The position numbers and the translations under genes are program-made. From NCBI GenBank assembly GCA_934330725.1, contig CAKRGM010000004.1:62001-126000 (forward strand): 64,000 nucleotides of DNA, in the 5' to 3' direction. The notes under the pieces were generated by a model that was not told the DNA's origin, did not search any database, and was given only the letters and a program-made list of their open reading frames with translations. The DNA comes from an uncultured Lachnospiraceae bacterium (GTDB taxonomy: Bacteria > Bacillota > Clostridia > Lachnospirales > Lachnospiraceae). Positions within the stretch are counted from its first letter, which is position 1; every line of letters begins with the position of its first letter. Shown piece by piece: positions 34,414 through 43,716 of this stretch.

Positions 34414-36201
34414 ATGGCTGAGTCAATGGTTGGCTTAAAAAGAACACACAGATGTACAGAAGTGTCAGCTTCTAATATTGGTGAAACAGTAACCGTTATG
34501 GGATGGGTACAGACAAGACGAAATCTTGGTTCACTTATATTTGTTGATTTAAGGGACAGAAGCGGACTTCTGCAGATAGTTTTTGATGAGAAAAATATTG
34601 GCAAGGAAGGATTCGATAAGGCATATGGCATAAGAAATGAATATGTACTTGCAGTTGTAGGTAAGGTTGCAAAGCGTGGCGGTGCAGTTAATGAAAACCT
34701 TAAGACAGGTGATATTGAAATTATAGCTACACAGCTTAGAATTCTTTCAGAGGCCCAGACACCTCCGATTCCTATTGAAGAAAATATAAGCACAAAGGAA
34801 GAGGTAAGATTAAAATACAGATGTCTTGATTTAAGAAGACCTGATATCCAGTCTAATATTATTATGAGAAGTAAAGTGGCTACACTTACGAGGGCTTTCC
34901 TTGCAAATGAAGGATTTCTTGAAATAGAAACACCTATGCTTACAAAGTCAACACCTGAGGGAGCAAGAGATTATCTTGTACCAAGCCGTGTGCATCCTGG
35001 AAAGTTTTATGCACTTCCACAGTCACCACAGTTATTTAAGCAGATGCTTATGTGCTCAGGTTATGACAGATATATGCAGATAGCAAGGTGCTTTAGGGAT
35101 GAGGACTTAAGAGCTGACCGTCAGCCTGAGTTTACACAGATAGATATGGAGCTTTCATTTGTTGATATTGATGATGTTATTGATGTTAATGAAAGACTTC
35201 TTGCATATCTTTTCAAAGAAGTGCTCGGGGTTGAAGTTAAGCTTCCAATCATGCGTATGACATGGCAGGAAGCAATGGACAGATTTGGTTCAGATAAGCC
35301 GGATTTGAGATTTGGAATGGAATTAAAGAATGTAACAGATATAGTTAAGAATTGTGGATTTGGTGTATTTACAGGGGCTATTGAAAATGGTGGAACTGTA
35401 AGAGGAATCAATGCCAAAGGCCAGGGCAGCATGTCACGTAAGAAGATTGATGCACTTGTTGATTTTGCAAAAGGCTATGGAGCAAAAGGTCTTGCTTATA
35501 TTGTTATTAATGAAGATGGCTCTTACAAGTCTTCATTTGCAAAATTCATGAAAGATGAAGAAATGGATGCACTTGTTAAGGCACTTGACGGACAGCCGGG
35601 AGACCTGCTTTTGTTTGCTGCTGATAGAAACAAGATTGTATGGAGTGTACTTGGTGCATTAAGAATTGAACTTGCAGGACAGATGGGACTTCTTGACAAG
35701 AGTGATTATAAGTTCCTGTGGGTAACAGAGTTCCCTCAGTTTGAGTGGTCAGATGAAGAAAACAGATATGTAGCTATGCATCATCCGTTTACAATGCCAA
35801 TGGAAGAGGATCTTGACAAGCTTGAAACTGATCCGGGTTCAGTTCGTGCAAAAGCATATGATATAGTTCTTAACGGTACAGAGATTGGTGGAGGAAGTGT
35901 AAGAATCCACCAGGCTGATATACAGGAAAGAATGTTTAAGGCATTAGGCTTAAGTGAGGAAGTCGCAAATGAAAAATTTGGTTTCCTTCTTGATGCATTT
36001 AAATATGGTGTTCCACCTCATGCAGGACTGGCATATGGTCTTGACAGACTTGTCATGCTTATGGCTAAGCGTGACAGTATAAGGGACGTAATTGCATTCC
36101 CTAAGGTTAAAGACGCAACATGTCTTCTTACTAATGCACCTGATGTTGTTGATAAAAAACAGCTCGAGGATTTAAGTATTGAGGTAACAAAGGAAGATTA
36201 A
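34414..36201 (+). CDS. aspS: Aspartyl-tRNA synthetase
   Basis: 595 residues, class II, bacterial type. N-terminal OB fold for the anticodon ([32 protein letters not shown]). Motif 2 region [25 protein letters not shown]. The bacterial GAD insertion (about 300-420, [36 protein letters not shown]). Motif 3 [11 protein letters not shown]. Charges tRNA-Asp; whether it also misacylates tRNA-Asn cannot be read here, though asnB makes free asparagine. Start set by the AGAGG site at 34402. Confidence 0.96.
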   Translation: MAESMVGLKRTHRCTEVSASNIGETVTVMGWVQTRRNLGSLIFVDLRDRSGLLQIVFDEKNIGKEGFDKAYGIRNEYVLAVVGKVAKRGGAVNENLKTGDIEIIATQLRILSEAQTPPIPIEENISTKEEVRLKYRCLDLRRPDIQSNIIMRSKVATLTRAFLANEGFLEIETPMLTKSTPEGARDYLVPSRVHPGKFYALPQSPQLFKQMLMCSGYDRYMQIARCFRDEDLRADRQPEFTQIDMELSFVDIDDVIDVNERLLAYLFKEVLGVEVKLPIMRMTWQEAMDRFGSDKPDLRFGMELKNVTDIVKNCGFGVFTGAIENGGTVRGINAKGQGSMSRKKIDALVDFAKGYGAKGLAYIVINEDGSYKSSFAKFMKDEEMDALVKALDGQPGDLLLFAADRNKIVWSVLGALRIELAGQMGLLDKSDYKFLWVTEFPQFEWSDEENRYVAMHHPFTMPMEEDLDKLETDPGSVRAKAYDIVLNGTEIGGGSVRIHQADIQERMFKALGLSEEVANEKFGFLLDAFKYGVPPHAGLAYGLDRLVMLMAKRDSIRDVIAFPKVKDATCLLTNAPDVVDKKQLEDLSIEVTKED

Positions 36202-36210
36202 GAAATAACT

Positions 36211-36237
36211 TAGCTGGATTTTTCAGCGGAATGGAGG
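36211..36237 (+). other. Hairpin directly before the glyA ribosome site
   Basis: GCTGGATTTTTCAGC (4-bp stem) then GGAATGGAGG, then ATG 36243. One of the recurring hairpin/GAATGGAG modules. Confidence 0.5.
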
Positions 36238-36242
36238 AATTT

Positions 36243-37484
36243 ATGTATTCATTTGATGAAGTAAAAAACTATGATCCGGATTTGGCTAAAGCCATGGATG
36301 ATGAACTTACAAGACAGAGAACTCACATTGAGCTTATAGCTTCTGAGAATCTTGTAAGTAAAGCTGTTATGGCAGCAATGGGAAGTCCTCTTACAAATAA
36401 GTATGCAGAAGGATATCCTGGAAAGAGATATTATGGCGGCTGCGAATATGTAGACGTTGTTGAAACACTTGCAATTGAGAGAGCTAAGAAATTATTTGGC
36501 TGCGAATATGTTAATGTTCAGCCTCATTCAGGCGCACAGGCTAACCTGGCAGCATTCTTTGCAATGGTTAATCCTGGAGATACAGTAATGGGTATGAGCC
36601 TTGACTGTGGCGGACATTTATCACATGGTTCACCAGTTAATATTTCAGGTAAGTATTTCCATGTTGTTCCTTACGGAGTAAATGCAGATGGTTTCATAGA
36701 TTATGATGAAGTTGAAAAGATTGCCAAGGAATGCAGACCTAAGATGATTATTGCAGGTGCAAGTGCATATGCAAGAGTTATTGATTTTAAGCGTTTCAGA
36801 GAAATCTGTGATGAAGTCGGAGCTACTCTTATGGTAGATATGGCACATATTGCAGGCCTTGTAGCAGGCGGACAGCACCCAAGCCCAATTCCTTATGCTG
36901 ATGTTATTACTACAACAACACATAAGACACTTCGTGGACCAAGAGGCGGTATGATTTTAAGTTCTGCAGAGAATGCTGAAAAGTACAAGTTTAATAAGTG
37001 CGTATTCCCGGGAATTCAGGGTGGACCATTAATGCATGTTATTGCCGGTAAGGCAGTATGCTTAAAGGAAGCTCTTGAACCATCATTTAAGACATATGCA
37101 GAAAATATCATTAAGAATGCCCAGGCACTTTGCAAGGGCCTTATGAACAGAGGATTTGATATTGTATCAGGTGGAACAGATAACCATCTTATGCTTGTTA
37201 ATTTACTTAATAAGGGTGTTACAGGTAAAGAAGTTGAGAAACTTCTTGATGCTGCAAATATCACATGTAATAAGAATACAATACCAAATGATCCTGCATC
37301 ACCATTTGTAACAAGTGGTATCAGACTTGGTACAGCAGCTGTTACAACAAGAGGCTTCAATGAGGCTGATATGGATGTTGTTGCAAATGCAATAGCATTA
37401 CTTGTAGATGATGTTGACAAGAACAAAGCTGAGGCTATGGAATTAGTAAAGGGATTAACTGATAAGTATCCACTTTATGAATAA
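36243..37484 (+). CDS. glyA: Serine hydroxymethyltransferase
   Basis: PLP enzyme interconverting serine and glycine with tetrahydrofolate, the main source of one-carbon units. 413 residues. [27 protein letters not shown] and the Schiff-base Lys in [16 protein letters not shown] are all present. ATG 36243 is 5 nt after GGAGG; ATG 36231 in the same frame is part of that ribosome site. 41 bp after aspS and followed by a terminator, so aspS and glyA may form one unit. Confidence 0.96.
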   Translation: MYSFDEVKNYDPDLAKAMDDELTRQRTHIELIASENLVSKAVMAAMGSPLTNKYAEGYPGKRYYGGCEYVDVVETLAIERAKKLFGCEYVNVQPHSGAQANLAAFFAMVNPGDTVMGMSLDCGGHLSHGSPVNISGKYFHVVPYGVNADGFIDYDEVEKIAKECRPKMIIAGASAYARVIDFKRFREICDEVGATLMVDMAHIAGLVAGGQHPSPIPYADVITTTTHKTLRGPRGGMILSSAENAEKYKFNKCVFPGIQGGPLMHVIAGKAVCLKEALEPSFKTYAENIIKNAQALCKGLMNRGFDIVSGGTDNHLMLVNLLNKGVTGKEVEKLLDAANITCNKNTIPNDPASPFVTSGIRLGTAAVTTRGFNEADMDVVANAIALLVDDVDKNKAEAMELVKGLTDKYPLYE

Positions 37485-37534
37485 AATGTCGTCATCTGTT
37501 TTGAAATTATAATATTAATTTATCAATTATGGAG

Positions 37535-37586
37535 GAATCCGGAATTTAAGTATGTACAATATGCTTAAATTCCGGGTTCTTTTTAT
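37535..37586 (+). terminator. Terminator after glyA
   Basis: GAATCCGGAATTTAAG and CTTAAATTCCGGGTTC pair around a 13-nt loop, then TTTTTATTTTTG. A GGAGG sits at the base of the first arm but no ORF follows it. Confidence 0.88.
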
Positions 37587-37625
37587 TTTTGTTTAAATCT
37601 ATAGTAAAAATATTGAAAATTCATC

Positions 37626-37654
37626 TTGACATATTATATGACGTATAATATAGT
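37626..37654 (+). promoter_or_regulatory. Promoter of the padR operon
   Basis: TTGACA (37626-37631), 17 bp, TATAGT (37649-37654), with operator copy 1 filling the spacer. Confidence 0.75.
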
Positions 37655-37689
37655 ATAGAAAACAATATATATTATACGACGTATAATAT
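37631..37689. promoter_or_regulatory. Twin 21-bp operators of the PadR regulator
   Basis: Two nearly identical inverted repeats. 37669-37689 is a perfect palindrome, ATATTATACG and CGTATAATAT around a central A. 37631-37651 is the same sequence with one base changed. Centres are 38 bp apart. One covers the -35/-10 spacer, the other the early transcribed region. Very probably bound by the PadR protein encoded just downstream. Confidence 0.85.
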
Positions 37690-37722
37690 TAAATGGCTTA
37701 TATTATTGAATGGAGGATAAGC

Positions 37723-38043
37723 ATGACTTTTCAATTAGGCGCAAATATCCTTGATGCATGTGTTCTTGCAATAGTAAAGGAAAAGGATACATATGGATAT
37801 GAATTAACGCAGAGTGTTAAAAGTATAGTTGACATTTCTGAATCAACACTATATCCGGTTCTTAGACGTCTTTTAAAGGATGGTTTACTGTCAACGTATG
37901 ACCAGCCTATATCCGGACGTAACAGAAGATACTATCGGATTACGGTAAAAGGAAAAGAAAAGCTGCAGTTTTACTGCACAGAGTGGGAAGATTATAAGGA
38001 TAAGATTGACAGGATTCTTATGAAAGGGGAAAGTAATGAATAA
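37723..38043 (+). CDS. PadR-family transcriptional regulator
   Basis: 106 residues, winged helix, short PadR-s2 type. ILDACVLAIVKEKDTYGYELTQSVKSIVDISESTLYPVLRRLLKDGLLSTYDQPISGRNRRYYRITVKG matches the PadR core. ATG 37723 has GGAGG 6 nt upstream; the frame is open from 37693 but that ATG has no ribosome site. It overlaps the next gene by 8 nt. Expected to sense an envelope or small-molecule signal and repress its own operon. Confidence 0.93.
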   Translation: MTFQLGANILDACVLAIVKEKDTYGYELTQSVKSIVDISESTLYPVLRRLLKDGLLSTYDQPISGRNRRYYRITVKGKEKLQFYCTEWEDYKDKIDRILMKGESNE

Positions 38044-38650
38044 GAATGAGTATATAACAATTTTGAAACAGAGAATTTCTAATATTCCTAAAGATGAGGC
38101 GGAGAATATTATCCGTTATTATAGTGAATATTTCGACGAAGCAGGTATAGAGAATGAACAGGATGTTATAAAAGAGCTGGGTTCACCGGAGTCTCTGGCA
38201 AGAAAAGCTGCAGCTGATTATATTATAAGAGATTATGAATCAGATGATGATATGTATAAGAAAAAAACAGATAAAGAGACAGACAAAAAACGAAGTACTT
38301 TCTCCGATATTGGGATTATTCTTGCAGCAGTTTTTTCATCTGTAATATGGTTCCCATTAGGTCTTGCAGCACTTATAGTTGTATTTTGTCTGTTTGTATC
38401 AATGGGAGCAGTTGTATTTGCATTGGGTGTATGTTGTATAGCATTTGTGTTTTCTTCAATAGTACTGGTTATTTCAGGAATTATATTATTGTTTATTAAT
38501 TTTCCATCCGGAATATTAAATATAGGTCAGGGACTTATAATGATCGGAACAGGTATTTTATTTATATTTATAACGAGAATAGCCGCTGCAAAACTAAAAG
38601 CATTGTTTATGTATGTTTCAGCAAAGATAATAAGGAGGAAGAAAAAATAA
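38036..38650 (+). CDS. DUF1700 (HAAS-type) membrane protein
   Basis: 204 residues. The N-terminal cytosolic domain MNKNEYITILKQRISNIP...IIRYYSEYFDEAGIENEQDVIKELGSPESLA is the DUF1700/HAAS signalling domain. After a charged linker come about four transmembrane segments (GIILAAVFSSVIWFPLGLAALIVVFCLFV and following). Partners PadR regulators in many Firmicutes. Overlaps padR by 8 nt and the next gene by 1 nt, so translation is coupled throughout. Confidence 0.88.
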   Translation: MNKNEYITILKQRISNIPKDEAENIIRYYSEYFDEAGIENEQDVIKELGSPESLARKAAADYIIRDYESDDDMYKKKTDKETDKKRSTFSDIGIILAAVFSSVIWFPLGLAALIVVFCLFVSMGAVVFALGVCCIAFVFSSIVLVISGIILLFINFPSGILNIGQGLIMIGTGILFIFITRIAAAKLKALFMYVSAKIIRRKKK

Positions 38651-39510
38651 TGTTGAAGAATAAAAAAAGGTGGATTACAGTTGCTTTAATATGTCTTGCA
38701 GCAGGATTTATTCTGTGTGTGGCCGGAAAGCTTTCAGGAGGGAAAGGAAAGCTTGTTATTAATGGAAAGGGAATACAGACATCTGATTTGAACGACTTTG
38801 ATTATAAAGCTGAAGGAAATATTGATAAAATATTTCTTGATGCTGATAATGTGAAAGTTAATATTGAAAGATCAGATGATGAATATGTAAGAGTACATAT
38901 ATGTGATTATAAAGATGCCGAAGATATAAAGGTATCTGAAGAAAATGGTCAGTTTAAAGTAGAAGATAAGGATAATTGGGGAATCAATTTTGGATTTGAT
39001 TTTTCCACAGATATGTTTAAAAGCACATATGCAACCGTGTATATTCCTGAAGATATGAACCTGTCAGAACTTGAGATTTACACCAATAATGGAAAGATTG
39101 AATCAGCTGTAAATATGGAAGTTGGCAGACTTACGCTGAAAACAAGTAATGGAAAAGTTTTGGTTTCTAATATCAAAGTAAGAGAATCTTCTTATATCTG
39201 TACTGATAATGGCAGAATAGAATGTGACGGAATATTTAATGGAACATCACATTTTATAACATCAAACGGAAAGGTTGATGCTAAAGGCTCATATACAGGC
39301 GAAGCTTTTTTCGAAAGCTCAAATGGCAAAATAGATATTGAGACAGACAGCAGTATCAATGATTATAATATAAATGCAAGTACGAGTAATGGAAATGTGT
39401 ATATAAATGATGAAAAGAAGTCTGAAAGCTATGAAAAAAATACAGGGGCACAAAATTCATTAGATATTAATACAAGCAATGGCAGGATTAATCTGCAGAC
39501 GAAGAATTAA
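38650..39510 (+). CDS. DUF4097-family envelope protein
   Basis: 286 residues. One N-terminal transmembrane anchor (WITVALICLAAGFILCVAG), then a repetitive beta-solenoid-like ectodomain of the DUF4097 kind, visible as repeated units LEIYTNNGKIES, LTLKTSNGKVLV, SYICTDNGRIEC, HFITSNGKVDA, FFESSNGKIDI, NASTSNGNVYI and DINTSNGRINL (seven [S/N]NG turns about 18-20 residues apart). Third gene of the padR-DUF1700-DUF4097 module. Role unknown; envelope-stress or antimicrobial response is a family-level guess. Confidence 0.85.
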   Translation: MLKNKKRWITVALICLAAGFILCVAGKLSGGKGKLVINGKGIQTSDLNDFDYKAEGNIDKIFLDADNVKVNIERSDDEYVRVHICDYKDAEDIKVSEENGQFKVEDKDNWGINFGFDFSTDMFKSTYATVYIPEDMNLSELEIYTNNGKIESAVNMEVGRLTLKTSNGKVLVSNIKVRESSYICTDNGRIECDGIFNGTSHFITSNGKVDAKGSYTGEAFFESSNGKIDIETDSSINDYNINASTSNGNVYINDEKKSESYEKNTGAQNSLDINTSNGRINLQTKN

Positions 39511-39568
39511 TTTTAGCAGGCATGAATGACTTTCAGTTTTTTCTCTGATGTAAATAAATAGTAATATA

Positions 39569-39615
39569 AGGTTCCTGGTATCCCATGTAAAAGGGGGTAT
39601 CAGGAATCTTTATAT
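39569..39615 (+). terminator. Terminator after the padR operon
   Basis: GGTTCCTGGTATCCC pairs imperfectly with GGGGGTATCAGGAATC and is followed by TTTATATT. It separates the DUF4097 gene from the fab promoter. Confidence 0.7.
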
Positions 39616-39643
39616 TGACATTTACTGCCATATGTAATATAAC
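39615..39643 (+). promoter_or_regulatory. Promoter of the fab-acc operon
   Basis: TTGACA (39615-39620), 17 bp, TATAAC (39638-39643). The FabT-like box begins a few bases downstream, over the start of transcription. Confidence 0.7.
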
Positions 39644-39649
39644 TATAAT

Positions 39650-39666
39650 AGTTTGATTTTCAAACA
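39650..39666. promoter_or_regulatory. FabT-like operator before fabH
   Basis: AGTTTGATTTTCAAACA, with GTTTGA/TCAAAC symmetry, close to the known FabT site ANTTTGATTATCAAATT of streptococci. FabT is a MarR-family repressor of fatty acid synthesis, but no fabT gene is in this cluster. Confidence 0.65.
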
Positions 39667-39720
39667 ATATATAAATCGCAAAGCATTTTTGCAGTATAAA
39701 AAATAATATTAAGAGGGCTT

Positions 39721-40671
39721 ATGAATACGAGAATAAAAGGTACGGGCAGCAGCCTTCCACAGAAGGTATTAACGAATGATGATCTGGCAAAATTAGTTGA
39801 TACGAATGACGAGTGGATTAGTTCAAGAACAGGAATTAAAAGAAGGCGCATTTCTAATGGTGAAACATCATCACAATTAGGCGCACAGGCTGCATTAAAG
39901 GCTTTAGAGAATGCTGGTGTAGAAAGTGATCAGGTTGATCTTATAATTGTTGCAACATCGAGTCCTGATTATGCATTTCCAAGCACCGCGGCATGTGTCC
40001 AGAGTATTATTGGTGCATCTAATGCGGCATGTTTTGATATGAGTGTTGCATGCACAGGTTTTGTATTTGCTTTAAGCACTGCAGATGCATTTATCAGAGC
40101 AGGAGTATATAAGACAGTACTTGTAATTGGTGCGGAAGTAATGTCATCAGAGATTGACTGGAGTGACAGAAGCGTATGTGTTCTTTTTGGAGATGGTGCA
40201 GGAGCAGCGGTACTTCAGGCAGAAGACGTAAGTCAGATGGTATCAGACATACATAGTGATGGAAGCAGAGGCTTGTGTCTTACAAGTAATGCAATACAGA
40301 TAAACAAAGATGAACCGGCTGTTAAAAATATAGTTATGAACGGCAGGGAAGTTTTTAAGTTTGCAGTAAAGCAGGTGCCGGAATCAATAAATGAGGTTCT
40401 TAAGAAGGCAAATGCAGATAAATCAGATATCAAATATTATGTTTTGCATCAGGCAAATGAAAGAATAATAGAATCTGTTGCAAAACGTCTGGGAGAATCT
40501 ATTGAAAAGTTTCCAATGAATATTGAAAATTATGGAAATACAAGTGCAGCAAGTGTTCCGATTTTGCTGGATGAATTAAACAGATCCGGCATGTTAAAGA
40601 CTGGAGATAAAATTATTTTATCAGGCTTTGGAGGAGGCTTAAGCTGGGGAAGCATATACCTTGAATGGTAG
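39721..40671 (+). CDS. fabH: 3-oxoacyl-ACP synthase III
   Basis: Starts fatty acid chains by condensing acyl-CoA with malonyl-ACP. 316 residues. Catalytic Cys in FDMSVACTGFVFAL, His in YYVLHQANERI, Asn in NYGNTSAASVP. First gene of the fab-acc operon; the short-spaced AGAGGG is its ribosome site. Confidence 0.95.
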   Translation: MNTRIKGTGSSLPQKVLTNDDLAKLVDTNDEWISSRTGIKRRRISNGETSSQLGAQAALKALENAGVESDQVDLIIVATSSPDYAFPSTAACVQSIIGASNAACFDMSVACTGFVFALSTADAFIRAGVYKTVLVIGAEVMSSEIDWSDRSVCVLFGDGAGAAVLQAEDVSQMVSDIHSDGSRGLCLTSNAIQINKDEPAVKNIVMNGREVFKFAVKQVPESINEVLKKANADKSDIKYYVLHQANERIIESVAKRLGESIEKFPMNIENYGNTSAASVPILLDELNRSGMLKTGDKIILSGFGGGLSWGSIYLEW

Positions 40672-40727
40672 CAGGAATGATATTAGCAGTAGTATGAAAA
40701 AAGGTATATAGCAGCTATAAAAAGGTA

Positions 40728-40747
40728 TTAACTGCAAGAGCAGTTAA
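40728..40747 (+). other. Perfect hairpin between fabH and acpP
   Basis: TTAACTGC-AAGA-GCAGTTAA, 8-bp stem and tetraloop, no T run after it. A second palindrome TATAGC-A-GCTATA lies about 20 bp upstream (40707-40719). Such structures often mark mRNA processing or stabilise the acpP message, whose product is needed in excess. Role inferred. Confidence 0.5.
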
Positions 40748-40810
40748 AATATAAAATAAAAAATAAAAAGAAATTAACGTGTATTTACACGCATAAAATG
40801 GAGGATTATT

Positions 40811-41044
40811 ATGTTAGAAAAAATCAAAGAAATCGTAGCAGAGCAGTTAAACGTTGATGCAGAAACAATTACAGAGGAATCAAGCTTTAAGGATGATTTA
40901 GGCGCAGATTCATTAGATTTATTTGAACTTGTTATGGCTCTCGAAGATGAATATTCAGTTGAAATCCCATCAGAGGATCTTGAAAAGATTCTTACAGTTG
41001 GTGACGTAATCAACTATCTTAAAGATAAGGGTGTAGAAGAATAA
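40811..41044 (+). CDS. acpP: Acyl carrier protein
   Basis: 77 residues, acidic four-helix carrier. The phosphopantetheine Ser is in [17 protein letters not shown]. Carries every intermediate of the pathway encoded around it. AAATGGAGG ribosome site, preceded by a CGTGT-ATTT-ACACG hairpin (40779-40792). The 139-bp gap from fabH is the largest inside the fab part of the operon. Confidence 0.97.
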   Translation: MLEKIKEIVAEQLNVDAETITEESSFKDDLGADSLDLFELVMALEDEYSVEIPSEDLEKILTVGDVINYLKDKGVEE

Positions 41045-41075
41045 TTAATTCGAAATAGAAAGGCATGGTGTTAAT

Positions 41076-41999
41076 ATGGAAACTAGAGTTACTAAACTTC
41101 TTGGAATAGAATATCCTATTATTCAGGGAGGTATGGCATGGGTAGCCAATGCAGATCTTTCAGCTAATGTATCAAAGGCTGGCGGTATTGGCTTTATTGG
41201 TGCTGCAAATGCTCCTGCAGAATGGGTAAGGGAACAGATCAGAAAAGCAAGACAGATTACAGACAAACCAATCGGTGTCAATGTAATGCTTTTAAGTGAC
41301 CATGTTGATGACGTTGCCAAAGTAGTTGCGGAAGAAAAGGTAGAAGCAGTAACTACAGGAGCAGGCAATCCTGCAAAGTATTTAAAAATGTGGAAAGAGG
41401 CCGGTATTAAAGTGATTCCGGTTGTTGCATCAGTAGCTATGGCAAGAATGATGGAAAGAGCCGGTGCTGATGCGGTTGTTGCAGAAGGACTTGAATCAGG
41501 TGGTCATATCGGGGAACAGACAACCATGACACTTGTACCACAGGTTGTCGATGCAGTAAAAATACCGGTAATTGCAGCCGGCGGTATCGGAGACGGACGT
41601 GGCGTTGCTGCAGCATTTATGCTTGGTGCAGAGGCTGTCCAGATTGGAACACGTTTTATAGTTGCAAAAGAATGTACAGTACATCAGAATTACAAGGACA
41701 GAGTTATTGCAGCAAAAGATATTGATTCTACTGTAACAGGAAGATCAACAGGTCATCCTGTGCGTTCACTTAGAAATACAATGACAAAAGAATACCTTGA
41801 GATGGAAAAGCAGGGAGTTGATTTTGATAAGCTGGAGCGTCTTACATTAGGTTCTTTAAGAAGTGCTGTTGTTGATGGTGATGTTAAAATGGGAACTGTT
41901 ATGGCAGGACAGATTGCAGGACTTATAAAGAAAGAACAGACATGCAGTGAGATTATTCAGGAACTTATGGATGAAGCTACAAAGCTTTTAAAGTTATAA
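41076..41999 (+). CDS. fabK: Enoyl-ACP reductase II (FMN-dependent)
   Basis: Last reduction of each elongation round; replaces FabI. 307 residues, nitronate-monooxygenase-like TIM barrel: YPIIQGGMAWVANADLSANVSKAGGIGFIG, VVAEGLESGGHIG, PVIAAGGIGDGRGVAAAFMLGAEAVQIGTRF. FabK enzymes are insensitive to triclosan. Between acpP and fabD as in streptococcal and other Firmicute clusters. Confidence 0.95.
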   Translation: METRVTKLLGIEYPIIQGGMAWVANADLSANVSKAGGIGFIGAANAPAEWVREQIRKARQITDKPIGVNVMLLSDHVDDVAKVVAEEKVEAVTTGAGNPAKYLKMWKEAGIKVIPVVASVAMARMMERAGADAVVAEGLESGGHIGEQTTMTLVPQVVDAVKIPVIAAGGIGDGRGVAAAFMLGAEAVQIGTRFIVAKECTVHQNYKDRVIAAKDIDSTVTGRSTGHPVRSLRNTMTKEYLEMEKQGVDFDKLERLTLGSLRSAVVDGDVKMGTVMAGQIAGLIKKEQTCSEIIQELMDEATKLLKL

Positions 42000-42000
42000 T

Positions 42001-42025
42001 TGCGCTTGAAACGCAGGAATGGAGA
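42001..42025 (+). other. Hairpin directly before the fabD ribosome site
   Basis: TGCG-CTTGAAA-CGCA, then GGAATGGAGA, then ATG 42030. It begins on the base after the fabK stop codon. Best-formed member of the recurring hairpin/GAATGGAG modules. Confidence 0.6.
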
Positions 42026-42029
42026 TTTA

Positions 42030-42947
42030 ATGGGAAAGACAGTATTTATGTTTCCAGGACAGGGAGCACAATATATCGGTATGGGTTCTTCATTTGCAGA
42101 AGAATTTGAATGCAGCAGTAAGATATTTGATATAGCATCTGAAGCTGTTGGAATAGATATAAAAGATTTATGTTTCAATGAGAATGACCGTATCAATAAG
42201 ACAGAATATACACAGATTGCATTATACACAACAGAAGTTGCTATTTTAAAGGCACTTGAGGAAAAGGGATATAAGTCAGACGTTAATGTAGGCTTATCTC
42301 TTGGCGAATATGCAGCAATTACTGCCAGCAAAGCACTTGATTTTGCAGACGGATGTAAGATTGTGCGTAAAAGAGGAATATACATGGAGCAGGAAGTTCC
42401 TGACGGAAAAGGAAGCATGGCTGCTATTCTCGGACTTACTGCGGATAAGGTTGAAAGTGTATTAAATGATTCAAATGCAGGCAACGTATCAATAGCAAAC
42501 TATAACTGCCCGGGACAGATTGTAATATCAGGTGAAAAACAGGCAGTTCTTAGTGCAATGGATCTTTTAAAAGAAGCAGGTGCAAAAAGAGCCATTGAAT
42601 TAAATGTCAGTGGACCATTTCATTCACAGATGTTAAAAGGTGCAGGTGATAAGCTTGCAGACGTACTTAAAGACATTGAATTTTCAGATATTGAAAAACC
42701 ATACATTGCCAATCTTACAGCTGAGTATGTCACAGACAGGAACAGCATAAAGGATCTTCTTATAAAGCAGGTTTATTCTTCAGTAAGAATGGAACAGTCA
42801 ATAAGACTGCTTCTTAATGATGGTGCAGATACATTTATTGAAGTCGGACCTGGAAGAACACTTACAGGCTTTGTAAAGAAGACTGCAAGGGATATGGGAA
42901 TATCAGATATTAAGCTTGTTAATATTGAAAAGACACAGGACCTTTAA
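42030..42947 (+). CDS. fabD: Malonyl-CoA:ACP transacylase
   Basis: Transfers malonyl from CoA to ACP. 305 residues. FPGQGAQYIGMG at the N-terminus, catalytic Ser in VGLSLGEYAAI, Arg/His in VRKRGIYM and SGPFHSQMLKGA. The ATG at 42030 is 5-6 nt after GGAG; the frame can be read from 42000 but no start there is credible. 30 bp after fabK. Confidence 0.95.
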   Translation: MGKTVFMFPGQGAQYIGMGSSFAEEFECSSKIFDIASEAVGIDIKDLCFNENDRINKTEYTQIALYTTEVAILKALEEKGYKSDVNVGLSLGEYAAITASKALDFADGCKIVRKRGIYMEQEVPDGKGSMAAILGLTADKVESVLNDSNAGNVSIANYNCPGQIVISGEKQAVLSAMDLLKEAGAKRAIELNVSGPFHSQMLKGAGDKLADVLKDIEFSDIEKPYIANLTAEYVTDRNSIKDLLIKQVYSSVRMEQSIRLLLNDGADTFIEVGPGRTLTGFVKKTARDMGISDIKLVNIEKTQDL

Positions 42948-42969
42948 TTTAAAATGACGGGAGGAACTT

Positions 42970-43716
42970 ATGGCTGAATTAGAAGGAAAGATAGCATTAG
43001 TTACAGGCGCGGGCCGTGGCATTGGAAGTGCAATTGCAAAGAAACTTGCAGGAATGGGAGCAGTTGTGATTGTAAATTACAGTGGAAGTGAAAAAGCTGC
43101 TGCTGATACAGTCGAACAGATCAAAGCTGCAGGTGGAGAGGCAGAAAGTTACAAATGCAATGTTGCAGATTTTGCAGAAGTTGAGGGACTCATTAAGTAT
43201 GTCATTGAAAAATACAAAAAACTCGACATACTTGTAAACAATGCAGGTATAACAAAAGATGATCTGCTTATGAGAATGTCAGAAGAAAATTTTGATAAAG
43301 TAATTGATGTAAACTTAAAGGGAACATTTAACACAATTAAAAATGTTGCAAGACAGATGCTTAGACAGAAGTCAGGAAGAATAATAAATATGTCATCTGT
43401 AGTAGGCGTTCATGGAAATGCAGGCCAGGTGAATTATGCAGCATCAAAGGCTGGTGTTATCGGTATCACAAAATCAGCAGCCAAAGAGTTAGCTTCAAGA
43501 GGAATTACTGTAAATGCAGTAGCTCCAGGATATATTGGAACAGATATGACTGATGTGTTATCTGATTCAGTAAAGGAAAGTGTTCTTGCATCTATACCTA
43601 TGGGTAAGATGGGACATGTGGATGACGTTGCTAATGCTGTAGCATTTTTAGCATCAGATGCCGCATCATATATAACAGGACAGGTGATTTCAGTTGATGG
43701 AGGAATGGGTATATAA
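42970..43716 (+). CDS. fabG: 3-oxoacyl-ACP reductase
   Basis: NADPH-dependent reduction of 3-oxoacyl-ACP. 248 residues, short-chain dehydrogenase: [12 protein letters not shown] cofactor loop, NNAGIT, catalytic Ser in IINMSSVVG and YAASKAG. Ends IDGGMG-like (SVDGGMGI). RBS GGGAGG. Overlaps fabF by one base (TAATG). Confidence 0.96.
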   Translation: MAELEGKIALVTGAGRGIGSAIAKKLAGMGAVVIVNYSGSEKAAADTVEQIKAAGGEAESYKCNVADFAEVEGLIKYVIEKYKKLDILVNNAGITKDDLLMRMSEENFDKVIDVNLKGTFNTIKNVARQMLRQKSGRIINMSSVVGVHGNAGQVNYAASKAGVIGITKSAAKELASRGITVNAVAPGYIGTDMTDVLSDSVKESVLASIPMGKMGHVDDVANAVAFLASDAASYITGQVISVDGGMGI

